In this document: piece after piece, positions 10,740-22,105 of the stretch | Layout of the letters: each line of letters begins with the position of its first letter | How positions within the stretch are numbered: position 1 is the first letter of the stretch | NCBI GenBank assembly: GCA_949126835.1 | Contig: OX421500.1 | Span: 29,429,991 to 29,493,990 of the forward strand | Source: Anisus vortex | Taxonomy: Eukaryota; Mollusca; Gastropoda; Planorbidae | Reading direction: 5' to 3' | Length of the DNA: 64,000 bases | The notes under the pieces: generated by a model | Database searches by the model: none | What the model was told of the DNA's origin: nothing | Seen by the model: only the letters and a program-made list of their open reading frames with translations | Position numbers and translations under genes: made by a program

Positions 10740-11303
10740 TTATTGTTCTGGTATATCTACTAACTTTTCATTTTGCAATAGAACAGGTTTCAAATTTAAA
10801 TCATTGGATTTTTCATTCATCCATTTTTGAAATATGTCAAAACTATTATCATGTTTGACATTGAAAGCATTACCAATAATTAGAGGTGCAACACAGTTTT
10901 TCATTATGGCTGCCTCTGTTTTTCCTGTAAGCCAAGGACAATCAATGTCTATTATAGTGACAGGACAATTTACAGTGGAACCATTTCCAAGTTTTATAGT
11001 ATCCACTCTTATAATATTGGTGGGTTTCTGATTGGGAATTAAGCTTTCATCTACACATATAATACTGGACCCTGTATCCCTTAGACAGTAAGTAGTCTTT
11101 TTTTCCACATAAGCAGGAAAAAGTATTAATTGACCCCTATTTTCAAATATCACATTATTTGTTTGAGATGTGGAATTGTTTTGTTTTCCTCTATTTCTTC
11201 TATTTTGAAAATTTGATTGAGGTCTATTTTGAGTATTAGGAAAATCTTGCCTTCCAAAATTTTGATTTGGCAAATTGTTATTGGAAAAATTCTGATTTGG
11301 CAA
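10740..11303 (-). CDS. aspartic protease of the RT-less LTR element
   Basis: Cleaves the gag-pol polyprotein. The active-site block is LRDTGSSIICVD (around residue 75) and the second conserved block is PLIIGNAF. Retropepsins work as dimers, and one DTG per chain fits. The region before the protease is a low-complexity Asn/Gln/Arg-rich linker containing repeats of the type PNQNF that continue from gag. Gag and protease are in one frame, separated by TGA at 11307-11309; the TGA lies inside the PNQNF repeat run, so it is either a point mutation or a readthrough codon. A TAA follows at 10740-10742. Confidence 0.88.
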   Translation of the reverse strand: MPNQNFSNNNLPNQNFGRQDFPNTQNRPQSNFQNRRNRGKQNNSTSQTNNVIFENRGQLILFPAYVEKKTTYCLRDTGSSIICVDESLIPNQKPTNIIRVDTIKLGNGSTVNCPVTIIDIDCPWLTGKTEAAIMKNCVAPLIIGNAFNVKHDNSFDIFQKWMNEKSNDLNLKPVLLQNEKLVDIPEQ

Positions 11304-11306
11304 ATT

Positions 11307-12524
11307 TCAGTTTTCAAAATGTGAAAAATTCTGATTCGGAAAGTTTCTTTTATCAAAATTAGAAAAATTTTGATTGGGAAAATTTCTATGATCAATATTT
11401 GATCTATTGAAGTTTGAATTGAAATTTCTACCTCTTGCATTGTTATTCCTGTAACAATATTCTGATGAATGGTTTGTACCATTGCAAAAAATACATCTGT
11501 AATTATTAGATTTTGGTTGATTACCAAACTTTTTTCTATTGCCAAATTGATTATGCCTAGACCTAGGAGGTGAATAGCTCCTTCTTCTATATTGAATTGT
11601 ATTTAATGTTTGATTTTGTTTAGTCAGTTCTACATTAGGGTGACTATCTTTAAAATTTGAGATGGCATCTATCAAATTTTCAACCGTCTTTACTTTTCTT
11701 TCCATAATGTGAGTAAACAATGGTTTAGAAGCTTGTTCTAATACTTTATCAACAACCATGATTTCTATAATCTCATTAGGATTTTTGGTATCTATTTTTA
11801 CTAAGTCTAACCATGTAAGTAAAAATGTTTTCACTTCAGACACAAAAGCTCTTGGTTCTATCTTGTCAGTTAAGATAAAGTTGTGGAACTTTTGTCTATA
11901 ATAATCCTCAGAGTGAATAAAGAATTTAATTAACTGGTCTTTGATAATGGCATAATCAGTTATTTCTTTATCAATGTGAGATAGAGCTTCCCTACCCTTG
12001 TCTTTCAATTGTGGAATAAGGTGAATGTAACATTCTGAAATGGGAATCCCATATCCCTTACATGTGGCCTCAAATAGATTTAGAAAATCAACAATTTTCT
12101 CTTTTCCATCAAAAGGAGGCATTTTGAATCTTACACCATGTTTTGATTTTTCTTTATTTGTTTGCTCAACTTTAGTATTTTGTAATTTAGCTAACTCCAA
12201 TTCATGGTCTAATATTAATTGAGTTTCTTTCAATTGAGTTTCTCTCAACTCTTTTTCTTTTTCTTTATTCAATTCTAGTGCTTTCAATTCTTTTTCTTTG
12301 TTTATTTCTAGTTCTCTTTGTTTAATTTCATTATCAAGTTCTCTTTGTTTAATTTCATGAGCCCTTAATTCTGCTCGCTCCTCTCTTTCCTTATCTGCTA
12401 ATTCTTTTTTCAATTGCTTAACTTTATTTTCAACAAATTCCTGATATTCCTTCTTATCAGTTATATCAAACTTTTGTGCTAATAGTTCAGCTTCATCATA
12501 AAGTAATTTAACCTTGGAATCCAT
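11307..12524 (-). CDS. gag of the RT-less LTR element
   Basis: The structural polyprotein that forms the particle. Starts with MDSKVKLLYDEAE, followed by a long Lys/Glu/Arg-rich coiled coil (about residues 30-125, with reiterated KQRELE and LNKEKE), a capsid-type region (about 130-300) and a CCHC zinc knuckle CIFCNGTNHSSEYC (C-X2-C-X4-H-X4-C) that binds RNA. After the knuckle comes an Asn-Phe-rich repeat tail (NFPNQNF) that runs into the protease frame. The ATG at 12524 is the first in frame after the long leader and is taken as the polyprotein start. Confidence 0.9.
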   Translation of the reverse strand: MDSKVKLLYDEAELLAQKFDITDKKEYQEFVENKVKQLKKELADKEREERAELRAHEIKQRELDNEIKQRELEINKEKELKALELNKEKEKELRETQLKETQLILDHELELAKLQNTKVEQTNKEKSKHGVRFKMPPFDGKEKIVDFLNLFEATCKGYGIPISECYIHLIPQLKDKGREALSHIDKEITDYAIIKDQLIKFFIHSEDYYRQKFHNFILTDKIEPRAFVSEVKTFLLTWLDLVKIDTKNPNEIIEIMVVDKVLEQASKPLFTHIMERKVKTVENLIDAISNFKDSHPNVELTKQNQTLNTIQYRRRSYSPPRSRHNQFGNRKKFGNQPKSNNYRCIFCNGTNHSSEYCYRNNNARGRNFNSNFNRSNIDHRNFPNQNFSNFDKRNFPNQNFSHFEN

Positions 12525-13580
12525 TATTATTTATTATTGAAAGGCAAGATTTATGATCTTATAGTACAGTACAATTTTTATAATGCACTATTTTATAGTA
12601 CAGCAATCTTTTATTCCTATACTGAATGACAATATTTATTAACTACAGAATGAGCATTTTTATATTACAGCAACTTTTATAATCCTATGCTAAAGTAAAA
12701 TGCTTATAATTCAGAATGCAAGAATCATGAAATATTAGCTAAGCCAAGACAGATTTTCTATTATGGCTTATTATTTCTTATTATTACTATATAGGTTGCA
12801 ACAATTATTTTCCGCAAAGCAACGTATAATCTTATTATTACTAATGGTAGCACATATACATTATTATTAGCAGGAATGATGACACATACCAATTAGATTA
12901 ATGTTATTATAAGCAAGTATTCTATTATTGTTTATTGCAATATCAATTAGCAAGTATTCTATTTTATTAGCACTGTAAAGCACAATATTATTGTCATATA
13001 GGCTATGTCATTTGTTATATTGTGTATATTATATTTGTAGTTACATGTATTAGATATCAATTATTATTTTGTTAATTGTAGTTACATGTATTTGGGCACT
13101 ACTTAAATCATATAGTTGTACTACTGATTATTCATATTATTATTATATTGGTGAATAACTTATTATTGTTATTGTTCTTACCATAGACCATTATACTCAG
13201 AGATCATATTGAATATTTCAAAAACTAACTAATGCATATTAATGATATTTCAAAAAATACACACAAAAAAATATTTTTATATCAAGTAACAATAAAAAAA
13301 AAAATTACAATATTGAAACACACTAATGCTGCTTGGACCACAAATGATAGAGGAATTTTTTGACAAAGAATCACAACATGTACAACATTAACAAGACTAT
13401 AGTAATTTTACTTTAATAATTTTTAACAAAAACAAACAAAGTCAAGACAACTAACAGAAATATCCCTAACAAAGACTCATTTCTAATCAATCTCTTTTAA
13501 GAAACAGAAATAGATTATAGACAGAATAAGAATAGACAAGAGATTTATTTTAGAAACTCCCGCCAACCAAAGCCCGCTTT

Positions 13581-13613
<33 letters not shown>

Positions 13614-14385
13614 TCATACTCATGAATGTAAAGAATATGATTAAAATTAAAGACTAATTAATAATCCAAATGAATACACATTCACTGTATGAAATCACTG
13701 CAATGTAAATCCAGAGTAGAAATCCAGGAGAAACTTAATTAATTATTTAATAATCCAAAGAATGTTTACACTGTTTCAAGTTAAGTTGCTTCAAGTTTCC
13801 ACTTCAGTATGGTATAATCCAATTTTAGAATTAACACAAGAAAAAAAATGTATTTCATTAATTAAAATTAATGTCAAATGTCTTTGGTATACACATTAAA
13901 TATTAAATTATTTAAAGTTTCAATATTGTTATTTATTTATCTTCCGGTAAGCACATCGGACTTCAACATATGGGTATGTCACATCAGACTTCAACATATG
14001 GGTATGTCACATCGGACTTGAATATATATAGTGTAGGTTCCTTGTTGACAATATGTGGTAACGAAACTTTTTCCGGTTGCAAACAATGACCTATGTACAG
14101 TCACTTTATTCGATTTTTTGTATCGAATTTTATAATAAATTTATTTTTGTCATCGGCAGACAAATTTTACATATTCTGAGAGCTAGTATGTTGCTCAATC
14201 AGATTATTAGCATATGGATGTGAAACAATAGACTCAGACTTCAGTTTTGAAATGTTCAAAAACTGGTATACTCACATAATATTCCATGTGGTTTTTAGAA
14301 TGTCTTGTTGTTCGAAAAATTTCGAAAATAAATATATTACATATTTCAGCTTTGTTGTCTGTTAGCACCGAACTGCCAACAAATC
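12525..14385 (-). other. 1.86-kb leader of the RT-less element, with primer-binding site
   Basis: Non-coding and AT-rich. Seven bases inside the 5' LTR the minus strand reads TGGCAGTTCGGTGCTAAC (plus 14361-14378); a TGG start is expected where tRNA primes minus-strand DNA. The tRNA is not identified. Contains a 28-bp tandem repeat (CATATGGGTATGTCACATC, about 13955-14030) and a TA run near 13588-13610. Confidence 0.7.
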
Positions 14386-14856
14386 TGTTGATGTCCTTAA
14401 TTATTGTTGGACCATCAATTAAAATAATCAGTCTCTTCAGAGTGTATTTGCTATAGTTGCTGAATTATTGTCTATCAATACATTGAAAACAGACGACTTC
14501 ACAATATATATATTTGAACTTGTAAATTAACAAAGGAACTCCTTGTTGCAGCATATGTAATTTATTAATATTATTAACTGGTTACTTCACATCCATGAAA
14601 ACAATTACAGAATTATAATAGCTACATAATACACATTTTTACTAATGGTCTCTGAGTCTAATTATACGTGCGTTCCATTACAAGCTATGGTTGAGACTGC
14701 CAAGTAAGCGTGGGCAGTCACGTGACTATACACTTCCGATATATTAAGCAATACTCTAGGTTTCTCTTTTATTTTATATTCAAAGATGGGTTTTATTTCG
14801 ACTTTTTAATTCTTACTTTAGTCACTACCTATATATTATTTACTTGCTCCATAGCA
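14386..14856 (-). repeat. 5' LTR of the RT-less element
   Basis: Plus-strand copy TGTTGATG...CCATAGCA, 471 bp, pairs with 7243-7717. Being the element's upstream LTR it should carry the promoter (on the minus strand), although no TATA box stands out. Confidence 0.93.
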
Positions 14857-14892
14857 CATCTAATACTTGTCTAATTTAACATTTTTAAATGA

Positions 14893-15010
14893 CTGTTTGG
14901 CCTTAGAGCCTTCTCAGTATTTGGTCTGACGGTGTGGAGCCTACTTCCCGTTCAACTCAGGCAAACAAGCTCTATCGATACTTTCAAAAAGAAACAACAC
15001 ACAAATTAAG
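14893..15010 (+). pseudogene. fragment of CR1-like ORF2 C-terminus
   Basis: Encodes GLRAFSVFGL-like and PVQLRQTSS-like pieces, about the same block as 19228-19350 (GLRAFSVFGPKMWNQLPIQLRRTSS), with base changes and a small break. It lies just outside the target duplication of the LTR element, so the LTR element landed beside an old non-LTR fragment. Confidence 0.7.
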
Positions 15011-16589
15011 TAAAAAAAAACATTGAAGCTGCTGAATCAAATAAAGTCTTTTGTAATAGGAAAGTTTAGCCATTTCAAAAAAATGTCATTTGAAATGCTA
15101 GAAAATTTTTTGCTTAAAGTGCCTAAATAAACAATATTCATAACATTGATTGAAAAACATTTATATTATCATGTTTTAAACCAATTTTGAATATATTATT
15201 AAACTACAAAATTTATAAAAACAACGAATATTTAATTTAAACCAAAAATTATGTTATTTATTAAAAAAAAACATACATTATTATGTGCAATACATTTGCA
15301 TGGATCAAAACATGTAAAAATACAACTAATTTCAAAGTATTATGCATTTATTTCATTTATTGAACTGTTTGATTTGGCTTGTTAATTAACAACGCAAAAT
15401 AAAAGAGTAGTATGTTTAAAAAAACGAAAATCTGAACAAACTTTAGATGATTAATAAAAAAAACTGATCCAAAGAGATACTGAGGAAGTGAAGTGTTAAA
15501 AATACCATACACTAAAAATGTAATGACTTAATAATAAATTTCACAATTACAATATACAAACTAGAGAAATAAACTTATTTAAAAAACAAACACTGCCTTA
15601 TACTCCGATGTAAAGTCTTAGAAATGTACAAGGCCTTGTATTAGAATATTACAATCACAATTGAAAAAAGCAAATAAAAATAAGTGCCCTGATAACATTA
15701 TTATTTACAGTTCCAAATGCGACTACAAAACTAAAATTGTTAATCGCCTGGACTTTTCATTTCCCTTTCTGGGAGTAAATTCGAAAAAATAATTTCTCTA
15801 GAAAATAAACACAATCAAGGCCAGTATGAAGAAAATAATTATTTATGGTTAAAAACTAAGATTAAAGTTAAAGTGGCAAGAAAGATTTATAAAAGTTAAA
15901 GAAATGTCAATAAGTCAATAAAGGAAACCGAAAACAAATGTATTGTGTGCGTTGCATGACGGCTAGACAGCTACAGGTGTAATAGAATCGACAAATAAAC
16001 AAGGAAGGCATTGAAGCATGACGACTAGACAGCTACATGACGTGTAATAGAATCGACGAATAAAAACATGGGAGGCATTGATAATTGACGACAAACAACA
16101 ATTACTAGAAAAATATGGTGGGATGTAACAAAAGAAATATAATTAATTAATTTGTATACCAAATACTAAAAACAATTAACTTAGACAAAATTACATTATT
16201 TATTATTAGTAAAAAAAATTGAAATATATTATATAAAACTTATAAAATGCATACAATTTTGATTTGACGGCTAAATATAATAATGTAGATAAATACGTTT
16301 ATATTTCTAGCTAATGCACTTTTAATTGTAATGTTCAAATCAGGTACACACGTAGAATAAACTTATGAAATATGTCTTTAAAGTTGATAACTCCAAAGCT
16401 TAAAGATAATTAAACATAACGAGCTAAAATATAATACATATCAAATATAAAAAATACAAAACAGTTTCAAAGACTTGTACAGTTATGTAGATTAAAGTGG
16501 TCAGGGGCACAGAATGAAAAGTATACAGCTTTGTCAATTTATTTAAATATATTGTAATATAATACAAATATATATATATATATATGAAA
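15011..16589. other. AT-rich non-coding stretch
   Basis: No gene. A two-unit tandem repeat of about 63 bp (GCATGACGRCTAGACAGCTAC core) lies at about 15950-16080. A short TA run is at 16567-16585. Confidence 0.6.
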
Positions 16590-17642
16590 ATGTGCGTAAT
16601 AGATAGAGTAAATGTGTTTACCAACACTTGTGTTTTCTTGGAAATCATGATGATGTATATGAAAACATTACAGCCATCGTAAATCTCATGAGTTATTGAT
16701 ATGATCAGTAATTGGTTGTTAAATATATCGTCCGCAAAGACAAGACACGATAAAGTAGGAGCCATGGGAGAGAGCAAATACTTATAAAACGAAAACAAGT
16801 GTCCGTTTTGTTCTCAGTGAACTTGACTTTGTAGACACGGGCGTCACGAGTTTTACCTGCTGCAGTTTGAGCTTCTACTTGACCCCAACAAAGATACTAT
16901 CGACGCAGACGATTGAAGCAGGAAAAAATAGAACTCGGGATGTTGAACACATATGAATCGAGTATACGTATCAGGCCTAGAACTCGAATGAATGTGTCAG
17001 ACATAACAAAAAAATAAATGGTACTACCAATGGGTGACTTGGTAATGCTGAGACAAGGGACTAAACTCGAGCCTAGAAGCAAGGGGGGTCCAAAACAGCC
17101 AAACGGCAACAATTACAATCGAAACTCTTTTCACGGTTACAATGGTTGTAAACTTTATTGGTAAAAATGTGGATATAAATCTTTCTAATGGTTTCAAATC
17201 TAGGAAAGTTGTCGATACGTACATTCCACTTTTTTTCTAAATGTGCAGATAGTCTGTCTGGAAGGAACAACATATATGCCATATTTTCTGATGATTCATA
17301 ACAATAATATCTAACACTTAAATTTGGGTGACCAAATCTTGCAAGTAAATAAACGACATCAAAAGATCTTATTATAAACAAACAATCAGCCAAAGTCAGA
17401 ACAAATATAAAAATGTTTGATGATTTTTTCAAACTAAGCTTACACACAATCTTAAATGTCATAACATTTCGCACTGGGCCGATTGTTCCAATGGTAGGCT
17501 GGACATATAATTGAGAAATCCGTATAATTGTGTTGGTTTTTGTCAAGTCTAAATGATAAATAGAATAGCTTGATGCTAAGGTAAATACTTCTCTTCCTAT
17601 TTGTCCAACGTTAGAAAGTTTGAGTTTTTCTCTTATGTCCAT
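16590..17642 (-). pseudogene. rhodopsin-class GPCR pseudogene, gastropod chemosensory-like
   Basis: On the minus strand three frames together show the order of a seven-helix receptor. From 17642: GTIGPVRNVMTF (helix 1), NIFIFVLTLADCLFII (helix 2 with the conserved Asp), a Cys in RYYCYESS before helix 3. A frameshift leads to LKPLERFISTFLPIKFTTIV (end of helix 3, loop 2 and start of helix 4) at about 17200-17140. A further shift gives YFFVMSDTFIRVLG (about 17015-16975), and 16798-16600 gives a helix 6/7-like part ending CNVFIYIIMISKK. The ERF.S...P style after helix 3 matches orphan/chemosensory receptors of gastropods. At least two frameshifts make it non-functional. Ligand unknown. Confidence 0.65.
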
Positions 17643-18562
17643 CGGGTTACAATACTAAATAAAAAACAAATTAAAAAAGGTTAAGTACAAATAGATTTGT
17701 AGAAGGATTGTTTAAAAATTAACTACAAAACTTTTTGTTTACTATAATTATACATTTCCAAATATTCACGACATGAATGTAACGATAGATATATTTAGAC
17801 ACATTTTTTTTTAGATTGAAAAACATAAGAAAACAATATATGTATTCATACAAATTAGTTTTGCAACAAACAAGTGTTTATATGTATAATATAAACATGA
17901 TTGAAGAGTAGAGGAGTCATGGACAACGTTATGTCTGAAAGTCTGGATCAACCTTACAGTTGAGTCTTGGAACCTTGCACTTTGCACAGAGATCAACTAT
18001 GCTTTGGGAGGAGTAACTCTTAAATAAATTTGGATGAATAACTCTTGCCAGTAAAGGAAAGTTACTGACTCTTTATATCAAAAACAGACAATTAGCTTTT
18101 TTGAGAGTAAATGCCTTATTTTCCCTACTTTATTTGCTGAAAATTTTCAAACAGAAATTATATCGAATGAATAAGAATTTCCAATGTTAAAGAATGTTAA
18201 GAAGGCAAACAGAAATAAATAGTCATTAAAATCCCAATGTTTATTCTGTAGAGCTTCAAGTGAAAAGAAAGATTTACAATGTAGTGTCTATTGGTCAATG
18301 GCAGTCATATCCATTCATTTGTCCTGTGTATTTATATGTAAAAAATGTTAAGATGTTAAAAATAATAGTAATTTAAGCTTATCTAATCATCAGGATTACT
18401 ATGCATTTCATTCATTAGTAAAATTAAGTTCAACTTTTAAACTGAAAATTTTGTTACGATCACAAATGTCTAAAACATATAATAATATTATGTGTTTTAA
18501 AAAATAAGATTTTTTTTTACTAACTACTCTTATTTTATAATTATATAATAAATATATATATT

Positions 18563-18607
<45 letters not shown>
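17643..18607. other. AT-rich non-coding stretch with TA microsatellite
   Basis: No gene recognised. A TA-rich microsatellite (about 18541-18607) borders the tandemly duplicated 3.1-kb unit. Confidence 0.6.
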
Positions 18608-18612
<5 letters not shown>

Positions 18613-18989
18613 CAGGTGACCGATCATTCGATCGGTAATAAAGAGCAGGCGCTTGTACCTTAACATCATGTGTATGTAAAAAAACAGTGCATAAATTTTA
18701 AAAATACTTCTTTACCAGACCAATAAATTGTAGGCCTATTTGTCTTTTTTCTTTTTTCTACTATGAATAACATGGGCTTTAAATTCTAACAGTCGAAGTA
18801 GATTTTTATTTGTGCAGTCTAATATCTAGATTTTGCCCGATAACCCCCCCCCCCCACCAAAAAAAAAAGAAACAACAGCTTAATCTCATTTTAAACCCCA
18901 AAAAAAACATGTAGGCTAGAGTTGTCAGTTTTAAATCCAACAGAAATATATGTCATTTATGTCATTAAATTGCCAGGCTACAACGAATA

Positions 18990-19595
18990 CATAAAAGTAC
19001 TGCGCGTTTGTTTGTGTGCAAGTCTAAAAGAGACTCGGGAACTGCCCTTCTACGCTCGCTCCACTGGCTCCGCGTGAAAGCCAGAATTGAGTATAAAGTG
19101 ACGCTACTTTACCATCAGTGCATTTTTAACAACGAGTTTCCGTCCTATCTCAAGGCACTAATCACACCTTATGTCCCGCAAAGAACACTTCGTTCTGCAA
19201 ACTTATCGCTTCTGAAAGAGCCCCGTTTCTCTCTGACGACCGTTGGCCTTAGAGCCTTCTCAGTATTTGGTCCGAAGATGTGGAATCAACTTCCCATTCA
19301 ACTGAGGCGAACAAGCTCTACTGTTACTTTCAAAAAGAACTTAAAAACGTATTATTTCAATATTTACCTTAGATAACATTTAACATGCTTTAGAAACTTA
19401 CTGTCTTATTTATGGGTTGGGTCGGTTAATGCTACATTTATTTGTTTTGTCTTTTTTTAATCATCAATTTAGCTCTGTCACCTGGCCTAGGGTAATATCC
19501 GTATTCTTAGTTAACTTGTATGTTAAACGCGCTCTGAGCTTACATTATGTTTGTTGGCAGCGCTATACAAATATTATTATTATTATTATTATTAT
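18990..19595 (+). pseudogene. CR1-like ORF2 C-terminal fragment with 3' tail (copy 1)
   Basis: The open frame 19008-19376 encodes RSLHWLRVKARIEYKV, then YVPQRTLRSAN, TTVGLRAFSVFGPKMWNQL and a TFKKNLKTYYF end, the conserved tail of CR1/L2-type ORF2. The RT motifs are missing. Downstream, GCGCTCTGAGC...GGCAGCGCTATACAAATATT with an ATT run (to about 19595) is the element's 3' terminus. Other copies: 14893-15010, 22106-22706 and 33060-34012. Confidence 0.8.
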
Positions 19596-19654
19596 TTAAA
19601 AGACTGAAAATGAAAAGTTTAAATTTAAAGTATCGTGAATTACGTTACAATTTT

Positions 19655-20005
19655 TAGTTCTTCTACCCCTTCTCCTATTGGTGTACGCTCGTTTGAATCT
19701 GTGGCGCCTTCACTGTGGAACGGCTTACCTGAGACACTGAAAAACTCTGTGTCAAAAAAGGCATTTAAGAAGAATTTGAAGACTTTTCTTTTCAACTAAA
19801 TTGATCAAATACACATCAATGAGCAAAAAACTTGTTTGAAACTATTTTTAAATGTTATTGTCGTTTCGTGCCTCCATCGGCCGAAACCTTGTTTAAAACT
19901 ATTTTAAAGTGTTATTGTCGTTTCGATTTTGTGAGTGCGCTGAGCTTGCTTTTATTAGCATGGAGTGAGGCGCTATATAAATGACCAATTAATAATTAAT
20001 AAAAT
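19655..20005 (+). pseudogene. second non-LTR retrotransposon 3' fragment (copy 1)
   Basis: One plus frame reads GVRSFESVAPSLWNGLPETL, then SVSKKAFKKNLKTFLFN and a stop at about 19798, another CR1/L2-type ORF2 end, distinct from the one just upstream. The 3' part ends GAGGCGCTATATAAATGACC followed by an AATTA-rich tail. Confidence 0.7.
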
Positions 20006-20169
20006 TAGTTAATTAACTTTAACAACTGTCAAACTTTCCTATAACATTATGTCAATTTTTTCAACTCCCTCCCTCAACCCACTCAAGCTAACAATGAGTT
20101 ACGGCCGGCAAATATGTTTGATAGGAATTAAAAAGGTCTACGAATAAATGTAAATCGGGTAAAAAAAAT

Positions 20170-20250
20170 AGGCATAGTCTAACTGGAGAATCGAACCCGC
20201 TCGCACGCACAGCAGTCCTCTACGTTAACAACTTAGCTAGAGAAGGCACA
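20170..20250 (-). repeat. tRNA-like (SINE head) segment, copy 1
   Basis: On the minus strand the sequence has an A-box-like TAGCTAAGTTG and a B-box-like GGGTTCGATTCTCC at tRNA-like spacing, but no paired acceptor stem. Best read as the remains of a tRNA-derived SINE rather than a functional tRNA. The matching segment in copy 2 is about 23271-23350. Confidence 0.45.
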
Positions 20251-20907
20251 TGTCAGATGTGAAAAGCTATTAGACAGTATATAGGACTAGGCCTAAATAA
20301 GTCAGTGACACAATAGGGATCCGTGGGGACACAAACACGATCTTTTTATATATAGAGATTTTCAATGTTTTCAATGTATTATTCCAAACATTGTTTGACG
20401 AAAAAAGTAAAAAAATATAGTTTGGTGTTAACATTATCTAATAACCTCCATTTGTGTTACTATTTAAAATAAACTATCGCGGCAAAATATAATATTGATT
20501 AATTAAAACAATGGTATGATAAACATTTTTTTTTTTATTTTGAGCATTAAACTTAAATACTAAATAATTAAAGGTGAAATTATGTTATTCATTGAAAAGA
20601 CTGCAAATGAAAAGATCATAATATATATAGGCTTCGTTAGATGATTTGTTTAATTTCTCCCCCCCCCCCCTTCCCGACCCTCAATAAAACTAACAGTATA
20701 TTACACTTCTGATTATTGTTATAAGGAAAATACGAATATACTGAATTTACATCTTTTCTAGTTTACCAGATTTCGAATTGACAATGTTAACATATTCTAA
20801 TATATCTTACTTTGGTAGGCCTTTATAAGCAAATCATGCATATTTTTAATGAAACATTCATTGAATTTTTTAAAAAAGTGGATACTAATACAGTGTTTAT
20901 TATTTAC

Positions 20908-21015
20908 AGTGTAGAGTATACTGCTACATTGTATGCTATATACAGCGTAGTGTATACTGCTACAGTGAACACTATATACAGTGCAGTGTAATCTGCTACA
21001 GTGTACACTATATAC
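20908..21015 (+). repeat. 3 x 36-bp tandem repeat, copy 1
   Basis: Three units of 36 bp, each beginning AGYGYAGWGTA and ending CTATATAC. The same array is at 24010-24117 in duplication copy 2. Confidence 0.8.
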
Positions 21016-21254
21016 AGCTATTCATTGTTTAAACACAAAAAAAGTTTTAGAGGTGTTTTTTTTTCAAAAAATTTCAGATAAAAGAAAGTTAAAAATAGAC
21101 CTTTAGTTTGGTGAAACTTCATCTAATTCTGTTATTATTTAAACGGCAAACTATTATCTGACTATTAGATAATTCGTAAATATGTATTTGTTTTTCTTTT
21201 TTTTTTAAATTTAATCTAAAATATATTGAAGTTTAATCTAAAATATATTGAAGA

Positions 21255-21341
21255 CGTTCTAATCTAAATAAGCCGCGAGGGCCGCATACTATCATTTGTC
21301 CGCCCGCGCGTTACCCACTGGCTGTAGTTTGGACACCCCTG
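21255..21341 (-). mobile_element. hAT-type transposon terminus, copy 1
   Basis: Minus strand starts CAGGGGTGTCCAAACTACAG (at 21341) and continues into GCGGCCCTCGCGGC, the pattern of hAT termini. The partner terminus and transposase were not found. The equivalent in copy 2 is 24356-24442. Confidence 0.5.
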
Positions 21342-22105
21342 CATTACATAAATTACACTTGGTCTTGCTTTAAATTATTTCTATCATCGGTGCGCAACAG
21401 TAGTTTAAACAAGAAATTAAACTTCTTTCTGCTGTAGTAAGCCTACGGGTATTCCCGAAACGTCATAACTGCGACGCAACAAAACACCACTCTTGAACAC
21501 CGCACTACACGTGGGTCGAGCAATGGCATGTTTTCACGGCCAAAATCAATTATCTACGATAAATCTAAAGCGTATTTTTGTCTAACGTTCATTTCCGATT
21601 TTTATTTGTGTGGCCGAAAAGGTGTAGATTTTTTTTTAGGGGAAACAAGTCGTGCATTAAAACATGAAGATAATCGTTAGAGCGCTTTTGAAGAAAATTT
21701 CCAGACATATATACACATATATATATAGTACCGGGTGACCGATCATTCGATCGGTAATAAAGAGCAGGTGCTTGTACCTTAACATCATGTGTATGTAAAA
21801 CAACAGTGCATAAATTTTAAAAATACTTCTTTACCAGACCAATAAATTGTAGGCCTATTTGTCTTTTTTCTACTATGAATAACATGGGCTTTAAATTCTA
21901 ACAGTAGAAGCAGATTTTTATTTGTGCAGTCTAATATCTAGATTTTGCCCGATAACCCCCCTCCCCCCACCAAAAAAAAAAAAAGAAACAACAACTTAAT
22001 CTCATTTTAAACCAAAAAAAACAACATGTAGGCTAGAGTTGTCAGTTTTAAATCCAACAGAAATATATGGCATTTATGTAATTAAATCGCCAGGCTACAA
22101 CGAAT

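Larger units (their letters stand above)
7243..14856 (-). mobile_element. complete LTR retrotransposon (Ty3/gypsy-type) encoding gag-PR-IN, no RT
   Basis: The element is bounded by direct repeats 7243-7717 and 14386-14856 (both TG...CA) and by the 5-bp target duplication CATCT (7238-7242 and 14857-14861). It reads on the minus strand: 5' LTR at 14386-14856, leader, gag, protease, integrase, non-coding 3' region, a G-rich tract next to the 3' LTR. The two LTRs differ by about three substitutions and one 4-bp indel, so insertion is recent. All coding sequence lies in one frame from 12524 to 8841, with three in-frame stops (TGA 11307-11309, TAA 10740-10742, TAA 10536-10538) and no frameshift. 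No RT or RNase H is present anywhere between the LTRs, so mobility must depend on RT supplied in trans (inference). Confidence 0.93.
18608..21726. repeat. 3.1-kb tandem duplication, copy 1
   Basis: Starts AGTACC..GGTGACCGATC straight after a TA run and ends in a TA-rich stretch at about 21704-21726, where copy 2 begins with the same start. The offset is 3119 bp. It contains, left to right, a CR1-like 3' fragment, a second non-LTR 3' fragment, a tRNA-like segment, a 3 x 36-bp array and a hAT-type terminus. Copies 1 and 2 match over their whole length with scattered substitutions and small indels. Confidence 0.95.
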
